NCBI RefSeq assembly: GCF_900233005.1
Contig: NZ_LT960612.1
Coordinates: 1,054,001 to 1,118,000 of the forward strand
Source of the DNA: Vibrio tapetis subsp. tapetis
GTDB taxonomy: Bacteria; Pseudomonadota; Gammaproteobacteria; Enterobacterales; Vibrionaceae
Direction of reading: 5' to 3'
Length of the DNA: 64,000 bases
This document shows, one piece after another, positions 28,062 to 37,577 of this stretch. A program made the translations under genes and the position numbers. Each line of letters opens with the position of its first letter. The first letter of the stretch is position 1. The notes beneath the pieces are model-generated. The model had not been told where the DNA came from, ran no database searches, and saw only the letters and a program-made list of their open reading frames with translations.

Positions 28062-28599
28062 TACGGTTTTAAGAGGACGTTTAATGCTGATTGCTTTGGT
28101 GGTGGTCTTTGCATTACCGGCATTAGCGGCAAAAGTTATTTTGACCATGAACTGGTATCAGCCAGGGGTAACCAATCAAGGGCAATTAGTACAACCGAGC
28201 GTATCAACAGCGGATTTCGCCATACCACAATTAGAGGAAAAACAGTGGAGGCTTGCATACGTACTGCCAAATGAATGCACTGAACTTTGCCAACAGCAAT
28301 TGCATTTGTTGCAGCAAAGCCATGTTTCATTGGGGAAATATCAAACCAGAGTGAGGCCGACAATATTGGCTTCTAAGAGCAGTGATACTAGCCAGTTAGC
28401 TCGTTATGATTTTGCGCGTATCAGCGTGGATGAGAAATTAATCCACCGCTTTCCAGAGCAAGAGTTTGTGATTATCGACCCATTGGGTCAGTTTGTTATG
28501 CATTACCCAAAATTAGACGACCCAAGTTTACTCATCTCCCAGAGTAAAGGCATGTTAGCCGATTTTCGTAAACTGCTGAAACTCTCTCGTGTCGGTTAG
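28054..28599 (+). CDS. SCO-like membrane-anchored thioredoxin-fold protein
   Basis: The 181-residue protein has a single N-terminal helix and a periplasmic domain. It contains CTELC, a CxxxC motif as in SCO copper chaperones, and a SCO-like end (FVIIDPLGQFVMHY) with a His shortly before. It is more diverged than true Sco1. Given its place between SURF1 and ctaA it probably helps load CuA or reduces its cysteines. ATG 28054 has AGGAG 7 bp upstream and overlaps SURF1. Confidence 0.7.
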   Translation: MNNTVLRGRLMLIALVVVFALPALAAKVILTMNWYQPGVTNQGQLVQPSVSTADFAIPQLEEKQWRLAYVLPNECTELCQQQLHLLQQSHVSLGKYQTRVRPTILASKSSDTSQLARYDFARISVDEKLIHRFPEQEFVIIDPLGQFVMHYPKLDDPSLLISQSKGMLADFRKLLKLSRVG

Positions 28600-28638
28600 G
28601 GGTTAGCCAATTGATGGAATGCAAGTAAGGAGGCTGTT

Positions 28639-29709
28639 ATGAAGTCACTGCTGTCGTTGAATTTACTGATTAAATTGTGCGTATTGCTCACTATGGTGGT
28701 CATCGTACTTGGCGCGTACACAAGGTTGTCGGACGCAGGGTTAGGCTGCCCAGACTGGCCAGGGTGTTATGGTCATTTGTTGGTGCCTGAACAAGCCAGT
28801 GAATTAAGCGCAGCGAAGGCCTTGTATCCCGAATTAACGGTAGAGCCGCATAAAGCGTGGCTGGAAATGATTCATCGATATTGCGCTGCAAGTTTGGGGT
28901 TCATTATTTGTGTGATCGCAATGTGGAGTGCAAAAGAGAAAGGACAACTACAAATACTGCCTTCCGCCTTAGTATTGCTGGTTATCGCACAAGGGGCATT
29001 AGGAATGTGGACGGTGACATTAAAGCTGTTACCAGTTGTTGTTATGTTGCATCTCATCGGCGGTTTTACTTTATTAAGCCTGTTGTATTTGCTTCATTGC
29101 CAACAAGTCAGAACACTGCGGGTTAATACTAACGAATCACAACATCTAGAGAACCGTGACGAAAATAGGGGCGTTTTCCCTAGAAAATTAGCCATTTTGA
29201 GCATCGTTGTCTTGCTTGGTCAAATCTTACTAGGTGGGTGGACATCGTCCAATTACGCGGCACTTATGTGTACCAGTCTTCCTATATGCCAAGGAGATTG
29301 GCTATCTCAGCTTAATTTTACTCAAGCCTTTGATTTACTGCAAAGTGGGCATGATAACTATGAATTTGGCGTGCTTGATTACTCCGCCAGAATGACGATA
29401 CATGTCTCCCATCGGTTCGGGGCAATTCTAACGACAGCGGTACTGCTTGGATTGATATCGCAATTATGGAGCCATCCTTTAGCGTCATTAAGAGGGCCGG
29501 GAAGAGTGCTACTGTTGCTACTTATTGGCCAAATCGCGTTAGGCATTAGTAACGTATTATACCAACTTCCTCTATCTGTGGCGGTTGCTCATAACTTGGG
29601 CGCTGCTTTGTTGCTACTGTGTTTGGTTCGTATTAATTACGTTTTATCTATTCAAACGGTGAAAATTAAACATTCTCAGCCAATGATGAGCACTGGAGGC
29701 GAATCATGA
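28639..29709 (+). CDS. ctaA: Heme A synthase (Cox15/CtaA)
   Basis: The 356-residue protein has eight helices in two four-helix halves, with the family start [21 protein letters not shown] and His-bearing helices ([28 protein letters not shown]). It oxidises the heme O methyl group to a formyl to make heme A. It overlaps cyoE by four bases, matching successive steps of the heme A pathway. Confidence 0.94.
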   Translation: MKSLLSLNLLIKLCVLLTMVVIVLGAYTRLSDAGLGCPDWPGCYGHLLVPEQASELSAAKALYPELTVEPHKAWLEMIHRYCAASLGFIICVIAMWSAKEKGQLQILPSALVLLVIAQGALGMWTVTLKLLPVVVMLHLIGGFTLLSLLYLLHCQQVRTLRVNTNESQHLENRDENRGVFPRKLAILSIVVLLGQILLGGWTSSNYAALMCTSLPICQGDWLSQLNFTQAFDLLQSGHDNYEFGVLDYSARMTIHVSHRFGAILTTAVLLGLISQLWSHPLASLRGPGRVLLLLLIGQIALGISNVLYQLPLSVAVAHNLGAALLLLCLVRINYVLSIQTVKIKHSQPMMSTGGES

Positions 29710-30617
29710 TCGATAAATCATCTTCTCAAACCGCGTCATTATCAAATACGGACGCTTCATTTCAATGGCAAGATTACTATCGGTTAACAAAACCAAAAGT
29801 GGTCGCATTGATGTTGCTTACTGCGTTAGTGGGCATGGCATTGTCTTCTAATCAAGCTTTACCTTGGTTAAGTGTGACGGCGGGTCTCGTCGGGATTGGC
29901 TTAATGGCAGCAAGTGCGGCGGCCTTTAATCACCTGATTGATCGCAGAATTGACGCCGTGATGGCAAGAACGTATAAGCGCCCTTTGCCGTCAGGGAATG
30001 TAAAAGCCGTTAACGCGTTCTTGTTTGCTGTTGCCATCGGGGCATTGGGTTTTGCTATTTTGTATTTATGGACGAACCCTTTGACTGCGTGGCTCACATT
30101 TGCAAGCTTACTTGGGTATGCGGTGGTTTATACCTTGTACTTAAAACGCGCGACACCTCAAAACATTGTGATCGCAGGGATCGCAGGGGCAATGCCACCA
30201 TTACTCGGTTGGACGGCTATAACGGGGGAGCTGCACTCGCATGCGTGGTTATTGGTGATGATTATTTTCATTTGGACGCCGCCACACTTTTGGGCGTTGG
30301 CCATTCATCGTAAAGATGACTACGCAAAAGCAGACATTCCCATGTTGCCTGTGACTCACGGCGTTGAATATACCAAAACCAGCATTTTGCTCTATACCAT
30401 CTTAGTGGCCATCGCATGCTTATTTCCGGTTTTGGTCGGCATGAGCGGGCAGTTTTACATGGTGGTCTCTACGGTACTAAGTGCAGGGTTTATCTATAAA
30501 GCGTGGCAACTTAAGTTTCATGATAGACCTGGTTATGCAATGGGGGTGTTTAAATACTCCATCTATCAGTTGATGTGGCTTTTCGCAGCACTGCTGGTGG
30601 ATCATTATTGGTTCTAG
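29706..30617 (+). CDS. cyoE: Protoheme IX farnesyltransferase (heme O synthase)
   Basis: The 303-residue UbiA-superfamily prenyltransferase has the Asp-rich motif [19 protein letters not shown] and nine or so helices. It adds a farnesyl group to heme B, giving heme O for CtaA. It is the last gene of the oxidase cluster, followed by a good terminator. A plain SCO1 gene, common at this place in related clusters, is absent here. Confidence 0.95.
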   Translation: MIDKSSSQTASLSNTDASFQWQDYYRLTKPKVVALMLLTALVGMALSSNQALPWLSVTAGLVGIGLMAASAAAFNHLIDRRIDAVMARTYKRPLPSGNVKAVNAFLFAVAIGALGFAILYLWTNPLTAWLTFASLLGYAVVYTLYLKRATPQNIVIAGIAGAMPPLLGWTAITGELHSHAWLLVMIIFIWTPPHFWALAIHRKDDYAKADIPMLPVTHGVEYTKTSILLYTILVAIACLFPVLVGMSGQFYMVVSTVLSAGFIYKAWQLKFHDRPGYAMGVFKYSIYQLMWLFAALLVDHYWF

Positions 30618-30656
30618 ATGGGGAAGATGACTAGGTAGCACTAAGCATAATAACGA

Positions 30657-30692
30657 AGCGAGCCGCTAAATTTATCACGGCTCGCTTTTTTA
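30657..30692 (+). terminator. Intrinsic terminator of cox/heme A operon
   Basis: AAGCGAGCCG (30657-30666) pairs with CGGCTCGCTT (30679-30688), followed by Ts to 30692. Confidence 0.88.
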
Positions 30693-30698
30693 CGTCTG

Positions 30699-31862
30699 CT
30701 ATCGTTCAACTTTCGGAGGATAAATAGAGTAGGCGGTGACTTGCCCTGCCACAATGGCCGAAAACATAAATAAGGCCGACAAGCCAATGCTCGGGATAGG
30801 TAAAATAGATTGCTCAAACACAGATTGACTGGCACTGATTAACACGCGGCTACCCGGAACCAAGATGATAATGCCTTGAAGAATGTATATTGCGCCAGTC
30901 AGGTTCATTTTTTTAGCAACCCAAGTACCGTACAAAGTAATGAGGACGGTTGTTACCCAAGTGCCTACCACCCATCCACTGTCTAGCCCTAGATAGAATG
31001 GCCCCCACATGCCTAAAACGGCAACAGGAAGCCCCAATAGTATGTCCATTGGTCGGGCATTAAAGATGATGCCGATAGACACCGACAGTAAAAACAAACC
31101 AATGACATGTAAAAACGTCGGAACTTCATTGAGGTAGCTGGTATCTGGCGCATGACCCCATACGGACTCGCCGATATTCAGCCCAATCACAATACCGACA
31201 AAGAGCTTTATCAAGGTGAGCGCGCTTTGACCTAACAAGCTAGTGCCAGATACGAGATCGTTAAAGGCGAGACATTCTAATGCGTTGGCGATAGAGAGCC
31301 CGGGCACAAACAAAATCACAGCAGCAATGCAGATGGTCCAAACGGGAATAGGTAACCCCGTACTGGCTACAAATGCCACCAAAATTCCCGTAATGAGCGA
31401 GGAAATAAATTCAACGGCAATGCTTCGGCGTCCTTTGCAAATCAGCTGACAAACCCAAACCATGAAGCCCAAAAATATCGAGAATAATACCGCTTCCATC
31501 GTGCTGCCAACCAGCATGAGGTATGCCGGTGGAATACCCATATTTGCCAGTGCGACCACCCATTTTGGGTAACCTACAGGTTCGTCAACGGCTTCGTGGC
31601 TCGGCTGATTAATGCGAATAATGGTGTTAGCGAGCAATGCAAGGTTGATTGAAGCCGGCTTCAAACGCTTCATCACCACGGCGTTGTTATCATCAGGGAA
31701 TTGGTAGTTGATGGTGGTCGGTGTTGCTTGAATCATCACCTCAACATTGTGCTTAGACGCGTAATGTTGAGTGTATTTTTCCACTTTGTAAGGCGCGCAA
31801 CCGCTGCGATGAAGCTTGTCGCCAATCTCAACAATTTTCTTAATTCGATATTCTGAAGGCAT
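30699..31862 (-). CDS. Threonine/serine exporter family protein (ThrE-like)
   Basis: The 387-residue protein has a soluble N-terminal part (about 100 residues, starting RIKKIVEIGDKLHRSGCAPYKVE) and some ten helices, corresponding to fused ThrE domains (DUF1212 plus DUF3815). Family members export Thr and Ser from the cytoplasm. It stands alone, convergent with the cox operon. The start at 31862 begins MPSEYRIKK. Confidence 0.85.
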   Translation of the reverse strand: MPSEYRIKKIVEIGDKLHRSGCAPYKVEKYTQHYASKHNVEVMIQATPTTINYQFPDDNNAVVMKRLKPASINLALLANTIIRINQPSHEAVDEPVGYPKWVVALANMGIPPAYLMLVGSTMEAVLFSIFLGFMVWVCQLICKGRRSIAVEFISSLITGILVAFVASTGLPIPVWTICIAAVILFVPGLSIANALECLAFNDLVSGTSLLGQSALTLIKLFVGIVIGLNIGESVWGHAPDTSYLNEVPTFLHVIGLFLLSVSIGIIFNARPMDILLGLPVAVLGMWGPFYLGLDSGWVVGTWVTTVLITLYGTWVAKKMNLTGAIYILQGIIILVPGSRVLISASQSVFEQSILPIPSIGLSALFMFSAIVAGQVTAYSIYPPKVER

Positions 31863-32124
31863 AGGAAAAATAAGGTGGGTCTATAGTGTCGCAAAGGTAA
31901 CAAACAACAGCTTTACTGACAAAATAAGTAATGCGATTTAGTCGGTAAGTTCACGAACTAAGAAATATGGAAATACTCTGATTGACAGCGGGAAGGAGTT
32001 AAATGGAGGAAATGACGTATTGTTCGATATCGGAACATAATAATTGTCAATATCATCATTACTATCCTAGTGTTAACATAATAATAACAAAGACTAATGG
32101 TTGAATCACAGTATGGGGATTAAT

Positions 32125-32907
32125 ATGAGGTCGTGTTTTAAGTGGGTTAGAGATGGTCTCCTAGGTACTGCAGTCTTAATCAGTTTTTCCGTTTTATCAT
32201 TTAATGATCTAACCATTTACACCGAAGAGTTTCCTCCTTATAACTTTACTGAAAACGGAGAGCTAAGGGGCATCACCGTCGATCTGCTACTTGAAGCCAC
32301 TAAACGAGTTGGTAAGCCTATTGAAGCCGATGATATTAAAGTACATCCGTGGGCGCGCTCATATCGACGAGTTCAAGTAGAACCCAACACGATGCTGTTT
32401 TCCATGGCGCACATTCCCAGTAGAGAGAAGTTGTTTAAATGGGTTGGACCCATTGGCCAAACTCGTGTGGTGTTGCTGGCGAAAAAGAACAGAGGCATCA
32501 ATATTAGCGAACCAAGTCAATTGCTCAACTATAAAATTGGCACAATCAGAGACGACGTGGCACAGAAGTTGGTTGAACAAAGTGGAGTCGATGCCGAGAC
32601 AATAGAGCATACATCGACAACAACATCGCTCGCAAAAATGCTCGATCTTGGTCGTATCGATTTATGGGCCTATGAGGAAAATGCGGCTCTGTGGGTTATG
32701 GAGCAATCCGGGCTTGATAGCCGAGACTTTGAACCCGTATATGTTCTGATGGAGCTGGATATGTACTTTGCGCTCAACCGAGGTACGGAGCAAAGTACCG
32801 TAGATGAATTGCAAAAAGCGATTGAAGATGTGATGAGAATTAAAGTAGATACAGGCCGAAGCGACTTTCAAGATATTTTTGCACACTACTTGCCCGAAGG
32901 TAGCTAA
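32125..32907 (+). CDS. Periplasmic solute-binding protein (SBP_bac_3-like)
   Basis: The 260-residue protein has a signal sequence (residues 1-25), then a family 3 solute-binding fold (LTIYTEEFPPYNFTENGELRGITVDLL; IGTIRDDVAQKL). No permease or ATPase genes lie nearby, so it may be a stand-alone sensor or orphan binding protein. Starts at TTG 32101 and ATG 32113 are possible; ATG 32125 is preferred because GGGGA lies about 7 bp upstream and the signal peptide begins there. Confidence 0.8.
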   Translation: MRSCFKWVRDGLLGTAVLISFSVLSFNDLTIYTEEFPPYNFTENGELRGITVDLLLEATKRVGKPIEADDIKVHPWARSYRRVQVEPNTMLFSMAHIPSREKLFKWVGPIGQTRVVLLAKKNRGINISEPSQLLNYKIGTIRDDVAQKLVEQSGVDAETIEHTSTTTSLAKMLDLGRIDLWAYEENAALWVMEQSGLDSRDFEPVYVLMELDMYFALNRGTEQSTVDELQKAIEDVMRIKVDTGRSDFQDIFAHYLPEGS

Positions 32908-32987
32908 AAGCTTGCCAATATCAAGATGCGGCAGAACCAAGTGCTATTGGCCTGCCATACATAAATTTTACCTGCTCAAAGCATCGC

Positions 32988-33767
32988 TTATACGTCAACA
33001 ATAACAACGTTGACACCCGCCTCTCTAAGAGATTCAAGTACCGTTTCATCAGCGAGGTTATCGGTGATGAGAGTATCTAGCTGATTTGCGGCTGCGAGTA
33101 CTTTTCCGCTATGTTTTCCTATTTTACTGCTGTCTACTAGCGCGACTAATCTGTCGCCATATTCCAACAGTTTTTTTTCTGCCATGTAGACCAATAGATC
33201 TGAAGTATGAACTCCAGATTTAGAAACACCTGCGCCAGTAAAGAAAATAAAGCGGCTTTTAGTATCGTCGCTGGCTTCAGGGTCGGGCGATATGGTGATT
33301 TGTCGCTCTGGTAAATACTGCCCACCTAATATGATGATATTTTGGTGATCTTGCTGGATCAGTTGGCATGCCAGCGGCATAAAATTCGTAACCACTTGCA
33401 CATCACGTCCTGCTAGGTGATCAGCCATTAAGAATGTTGTGTTACTACCACTGATCACGACGCTGTCATGCTCATCACACATCATTGCTGCAGCTTCTGC
33501 GATAGCTTCTTTACGATCGTACCCTTCTATATCTTTTTCGCTAGGAATAAAGCTGACCGGTGTTTGCCTTATTTGCTCCGAGTCTGCATCGATGGCTTCG
33601 GCCCCATTTCTGATCTTTATCAGCCTTCCTTCTCTTCCAAGTTTCGTAATATCTCGTCTTGCAGTAGATAGAGATATATCCAGCATGCTGACGTAGTCAT
33701 TGGTTGAGATAAATCGGTGACTGACTAAATGTTCCAATAACCGTCTATGACGTTGAGATTCATTCAT
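32988..33767 (-). CDS. DeoR family transcriptional repressor
   Basis: The 259-residue protein has an N-terminal DeoR helix-turn-helix (VSMLDISLSTARRDITKLGREGRLIKIRNGAE) and a C-terminal sugar-phosphate sensor domain (SGSNTTFLMADHL; VDSSKIGK). DeoR repressors sense phosphorylated sugars and repress neighbouring catabolic operons. It is divergent from the 33981-44354 sugar operon, the likely target, with direct-repeat operator candidates between them. Confidence 0.93.
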   Translation of the reverse strand: MNESQRHRRLLEHLVSHRFISTNDYVSMLDISLSTARRDITKLGREGRLIKIRNGAEAIDADSEQIRQTPVSFIPSEKDIEGYDRKEAIAEAAAMMCDEHDSVVISGSNTTFLMADHLAGRDVQVVTNFMPLACQLIQQDHQNIIILGGQYLPERQITISPDPEASDDTKSRFIFFTGAGVSKSGVHTSDLLVYMAEKKLLEYGDRLVALVDSSKIGKHSGKVLAAANQLDTLITDNLADETVLESLREAGVNVVIVDV

Positions 33768-33798
33768 TTTTATTCTCTCCTGAACTTTTCTTGATTTA

Positions 33799-33868
33799 TT
33801 TTGACCCCTTTTGACCGAAAAAGCAATTCAAGATTGACAATGGCTATAATTGACCTCTTTTGACGCAT
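33799..33868. promoter_or_regulatory. Candidate DeoR operators: TTTTGAC direct repeats with 10-bp period
   Basis: TTTTGACCCC and TTTTGACCGA are adjacent at 33799-33818; ATTGACCTCT and TTTGACGCAT are adjacent at 33849-33868. Both pairs have a 10-bp (one helical turn) period, and a TATAAT hexamer at 33845-33850 touches the second pair. The layout fits a repressor binding between the divergent promoters. Confidence 0.5.
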
Positions 33869-33980
33869 AAATTGTGACTAATGACACGTTTGTGACCATA
33901 AAAAGATCAAAATGACTTTACGTGACCGATTATGGTCGGTTATGGTTGTTTTGCGCCGAGAGAGTTCACTAGGAGTCAAT

Positions 33981-34820
33981 ATGAAGTATCAAGCCGTTGT
34001 GTTGGATTTAGATGGAACATTACTAAATGACCAAAATCAGATAAATGAAGTGAATCAAGCTGCTGTAAAACTAGCCATTAAAGAGGGCTATAAAGTAACG
34101 CTCGCGAGTGGAAGGCCACATCAGATGATGTTGCCTTACGCAAAGAGTTTAAACATTCAAGAGCCTCTAGTTTGTTGCAACGGTGCTTACTTATTTGATG
34201 TGACAACCAATTTGAAAATTGATGCATTGGCGATTAGCAAAATGAAACTCGTTAAATTGCTTCAACTGCTTAACGATGGGCAATTTGACTTCACTCTTTA
34301 CGCTGAAAACGGAATTTTCGCTCAGCGTGAATCGCAGCATATTGCGGGTATCTTGACGCAAGGTTGCGAATTAGCTGTGGATTTGAATGTTCAGCTTATC
34401 TCTGACCTAGATTCATTGGTTAGTGCGGCCGGAGCGGTGTTCAAAATATTAGTACCAAATCAAGACAACGCATTACTAGCCGAACTTAGAAATACCTTGT
34501 CGACACAGTTTCAAGCTGACTTATCAACACCCAACAAATTGGATATCACTGCGAAAACCGCCAGTAAAGGCCGAGCACTTCAAACTTGGTTAAAGCGTTG
34601 TGATATCTCTTCTCATTTCACGGTGGCTTTTGGCGACGGGGACAACGATTCATCCATGCTTAATAGCGTTGGAGAACCCGTTGCTATGGCGAATGCCAGC
34701 CCACGTCTTAAGGGCATCGCCAATGTCATTATTACTGATAATAACGGTTGTGGTATCGGTCAGTACCTTCGCTTGATTATTCAAGAAGGTCAGCGTTTTC
34801 ACAATCACTCGTATAGCTAA
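33981..34820 (+). CDS. HAD hydrolase, Cof-type sugar phosphatase
   Basis: The 279-residue protein has HAD motif I in VVLDLDGTLLND, motif II/III regions (LASGRPH, KASKGRAL-like TASKGRALQTWL) and motif IV GDGDNDSSML; the large cap domain is Cof/type IIB. These enzymes dephosphorylate sugar phosphates. ATG 33981 follows AGGAG at 33971-33975; the frame extends upstream without merit. It is the first gene of the DeoR-controlled operon. Confidence 0.85.
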   Translation: MKYQAVVLDLDGTLLNDQNQINEVNQAAVKLAIKEGYKVTLASGRPHQMMLPYAKSLNIQEPLVCCNGAYLFDVTTNLKIDALAISKMKLVKLLQLLNDGQFDFTLYAENGIFAQRESQHIAGILTQGCELAVDLNVQLISDLDSLVSAAGAVFKILVPNQDNALLAELRNTLSTQFQADLSTPNKLDITAKTASKGRALQTWLKRCDISSHFTVAFGDGDNDSSMLNSVGEPVAMANASPRLKGIANVIITDNNGCGIGQYLRLIIQEGQRFHNHSYS

Positions 34821-34832
34821 TAAGGAAAAATC

Positions 34833-35573
34833 ATGAAAAAAGTAAAAATCGCCGCAGGTCTTGCACACGTTGATTACGGTCATATTGCAGACGTCGTTAA
34901 AGAAGTTTCCGATGCGGGTGCTGACTACATTCACTGTGATGCAGCCGATATGCATGACTTGAAAAATTTACAGCTAATGGGTGGTCACCAGATCGTTGAA
35001 GGCATTCGTCCGTACACTGAAAAACCAATTGAAGTACACGCTTACTTTAAAGATTGCGACCGTCTTTTCATTGAAAAAATCGCAGCGGCTGGTGCAGACA
35101 TGCTTATCTTGCCTGCGGAGCATTTCATTGGCGCACCACTTTGTTACATCATTAAATACTGTAAAGACATGAACATGAAGTTTGGTCTAACAGTGGGCGC
35201 TCTAACGCCAGTGTCGTTTGTAAAAGAATCTATTTACTACTTGGATCGACTACATATTGTTATTCACGGCATCAACGATGACGACGATGAATGGCTATGG
35301 CGTGAATCTGCTATCGCGATGATCCGTGAAGCGCGTCAGTTGATTAACGAACGTAACCCTAACTGTGAACTGTGTGTAGACGGCGGCATTCGTAATCACA
35401 ATATCGAACTGCTTCTAAACGAAGACATCGATGTAATGGTTGCGTCAACCAATATCTTCGGCCACGAAGATGGCATTACTGCCGGTGTACGTGATTTCAG
35501 AGCGGCTATCGACCAGCTAGAAAACAAAGCGGAAACAGCGACAAAAGCGAAAGTTGAAGCTGAAACGGCATAA
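34833..35573 (+). CDS. Ribulose-phosphate 3-epimerase-like TIM-barrel protein
   Basis: The 246-residue barrel is related to ribulose- or allulose-phosphate epimerases, with AGLAHVDYGHIADVVKEV at the start and a phosphate-binding end CVDGGIRNHNIELL and VASTNIFG. The usual VMDGHFVPN loop is replaced by HCDAADMHD, so the substrate may differ from ribulose 5-phosphate. A hydrophilic tail of about 20 residues is rich in Lys, Glu and Ala. It follows the HAD gene by 12 bp and sits with other pentose phosphate genes. Confidence 0.75.
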   Translation: MKKVKIAAGLAHVDYGHIADVVKEVSDAGADYIHCDAADMHDLKNLQLMGGHQIVEGIRPYTEKPIEVHAYFKDCDRLFIEKIAAAGADMLILPAEHFIGAPLCYIIKYCKDMNMKFGLTVGALTPVSFVKESIYYLDRLHIVIHGINDDDDEWLWRESAIAMIREARQLINERNPNCELCVDGGIRNHNIELLLNEDIDVMVASTNIFGHEDGITAGVRDFRAAIDQLENKAETATKAKVEAETA

Positions 35574-35650
35574 CTTCAATCATCACTTTTGGCGCTGAGC
35601 TGCTCCCCCCTAATGCTCGCAGTAAGGCGCCAATATTAAAGGAAATAGGT

Positions 35651-36808
35651 ATGACATCATTTAATCATTATCAACCGACTCAGCTGACATTTGGTGCTGG
35701 GAAAATTGAACAAATCGGCCAACTTGTTGCTCGATATGGTCAACGCTGTTTGGTTGTGTCTGAGCCTGTGTTTGCAGCTGTAGAACCTGCTTATCAACGT
35801 ATTTTTGCTTTGCTCGAACAAAGTGGAGTCGACGTCGTACATTTTGATGGTGTAGTACCTAACCCACCAACCGAAGTGGTTGAACTGGGGAGGCAAGCAG
35901 CGATAGACGGTCAATGTGATGTGGTTTTAGCGATTGGTGGAGGCTCATCCATTGATACTGCAAAAATTATTTCTGCGACAACAAAAACGGAACGTATTGA
36001 TTGGCCGCATTGGTTTAACAGTTACGACAAGCCGTTTGGTGAAATAGAAGCGCTTCCTGCTGAAGTTTTGCCTCTAATCGCCGTGCCAACAACATCTGGA
36101 ACCGGTTCTCAAGTTACGCATGCTGCCGTCATTACAGACCAAGCACAACACGCAAAACTAACCCTATTTCATCCAGAGTTTTACCCGCTTGAAGCCGTGA
36201 TAGATCCCGAGCTGATGCTCACCTTGCCTGCACGAATGACAGCCATGACAGGGTTTGATGCATTTTCGCATGCATTTGAATCATTTACGGGCGCTATGCC
36301 ATCTCCTTTTGTCGACAACCTTGCGTTGCAAGCGATGAAATTGGTAGTGGATAACCTACCTAATGTAGTGAAAAACGGACTGGATTTGGATGGAAGATGC
36401 CAACTAGCCGTGGCCGACACTTTAGGTGGTATTTCATTGGCCAATGGTGGCGCGGGGGCACCGCATCCATTGGGTGAAATCCTTGGTGGTAAAAATACAT
36501 CGTTACCACACGGCCTGACTTTGGCCATTGTTTATCCAGCTTATGTACAGATTCAATGGCGTAAACAACCAGAGCGATTTGCACAAGTTGCCGAACTGTT
36601 TGGTGCCGTGGGAAGTGCTGAAGAGAAAGCACAAGCATTAGCCGGACACCTTGTTCAATTCTTATCGGAAATCGGCTTAGAAAGTAATCTGACGCAAGTT
36701 GGCATTACCGAGCAAGACGTACTCGATTTAGAACCCGCATTTTGTTTCGATTTACCGTTAACCAGCGCTGAAGAGATGAAGAAAGTGCTTCACGCGAGCT
36801 TAGTTTAA
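35651..36808 (+). CDS. Iron-containing alcohol dehydrogenase
   Basis: The 385-residue protein has the group III ADH layout: N-terminal NAD-binding half (VLAIGGGSSIDTAK, PTTSGTGSQVT) and metal-binding half with FDAFSHAFES, GAPHPLGE and LPHGLTLA supplying the Asp/His ligands. It interconverts an alcohol and an aldehyde or ketone with NAD(H). Within this operon it may oxidise a sugar alcohol phosphate or reduce an aldehyde product; that is inference. Confidence 0.88.
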   Translation: MTSFNHYQPTQLTFGAGKIEQIGQLVARYGQRCLVVSEPVFAAVEPAYQRIFALLEQSGVDVVHFDGVVPNPPTEVVELGRQAAIDGQCDVVLAIGGGSSIDTAKIISATTKTERIDWPHWFNSYDKPFGEIEALPAEVLPLIAVPTTSGTGSQVTHAAVITDQAQHAKLTLFHPEFYPLEAVIDPELMLTLPARMTAMTGFDAFSHAFESFTGAMPSPFVDNLALQAMKLVVDNLPNVVKNGLDLDGRCQLAVADTLGGISLANGGAGAPHPLGEILGGKNTSLPHGLTLAIVYPAYVQIQWRKQPERFAQVAELFGAVGSAEEKAQALAGHLVQFLSEIGLESNLTQVGITEQDVLDLEPAFCFDLPLTSAEEMKKVLHASLV

Positions 36809-36833
36809 ATCGAATAAAACAGGAGGCACGACC

Positions 36834-37577
36834 ATGGAAAAATCAATGAATCAATTGAGTAACGGCTGTAATGAAATGGAAAGAGAGGATTCATTACAAG
36901 CAAACACTAAAGCGGTCATTTTTGATTTCGATGGTCTCCTTGTCGACACTGAAACTTGTATGTACGAAGCCTGGGAAGCTTTGTTGTCATCGTATCAAGT
37001 CTCGGTATCGCAACTCCAGGTTGCTGGCCTAGTAGGGTGCTCAGCGCCAGCAACCGACCTCTATAACCTCTACCGTCAGGCTTCAGGGTTATCAATCAGT
37101 AATGAAGAAATTGTTGAGCAGGTACTTCGTATTGCTTACCAGCGGATTGAAACCATTACTGAGCGCGAAGGTGTATTGGATTACCTGCAACAGGCTCGTA
37201 AGTTAGGCTTTAACATTGCGTTAGCCACCAGTTCAGAACAATCACATTACTTACCAATATTAGAACGTCTTCAATTAACTCATTTTTTTGACCACTTTGT
37301 TGGCGCAGAAGACATCGCTAAAGAAAGACGTAAACCCCAGCCAGATGTTTACTTACAAGCTCTAAGTTTACTCGGTGTTTCTGCCAGTCAAGCTATCGCC
37401 TTTGAGGACTCACCTCCCGGAGTAACGGCAGCTCGAGCGGCAGGGATACGGACAGTCGCCGTTTCAAACACATTAACGCGGCATTTAGATTTATCCGAAG
37501 CTGATGTCGTCCTTAGCTCAATGACCGACATGCCCCTTATCCCTTTAATTCATCACTTATCAGAGAAGTCATCATGA
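36834..37577 (+). CDS. HAD hydrolase, beta-phosphoglucomutase-like
   Basis: The 247-residue protein has motif [12 protein letters not shown] at about residues 28-38, a four-helix cap, TSSE (motif II), KPQPDVY (motif III) and FEDSPPG (motif IV). It belongs to the phosphatase/phosphoglucomutase group of HAD enzymes acting on sugar phosphates. The first 24 residues extend beyond the usual start; AGGAGG at about 36820 supports ATG 36834. It overlaps the transaldolase by four bases. Confidence 0.86.
   Translation: MEKSMNQLSNGCNEMEREDSLQANTKAVIFDFDGLLVDTETCMYEAWEALLSSYQVSVSQLQVAGLVGCSAPATDLYNLYRQASGLSISNEEIVEQVLRIAYQRIETITEREGVLDYLQQARKLGFNIALATSSEQSHYLPILERLQLTHFFDHFVGAEDIAKERRKPQPDVYLQALSLLGVSASQAIAFEDSPPGVTAARAAGIRTVAVSNTLTRHLDLSEADVVLSSMTDMPLIPLIHHLSEKSS

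Noticed and set aside
33834-33850. TTGACA and TATAAT as a sigma70 promoter
   Set aside because: They are only five bases apart, too close to act together; the TATAAT may work with a weaker -35.
33870-33900. TGTGA half-sites as a CRP operator
   Set aside because: Neither half-site has a matching TCACA at six-base spacing.
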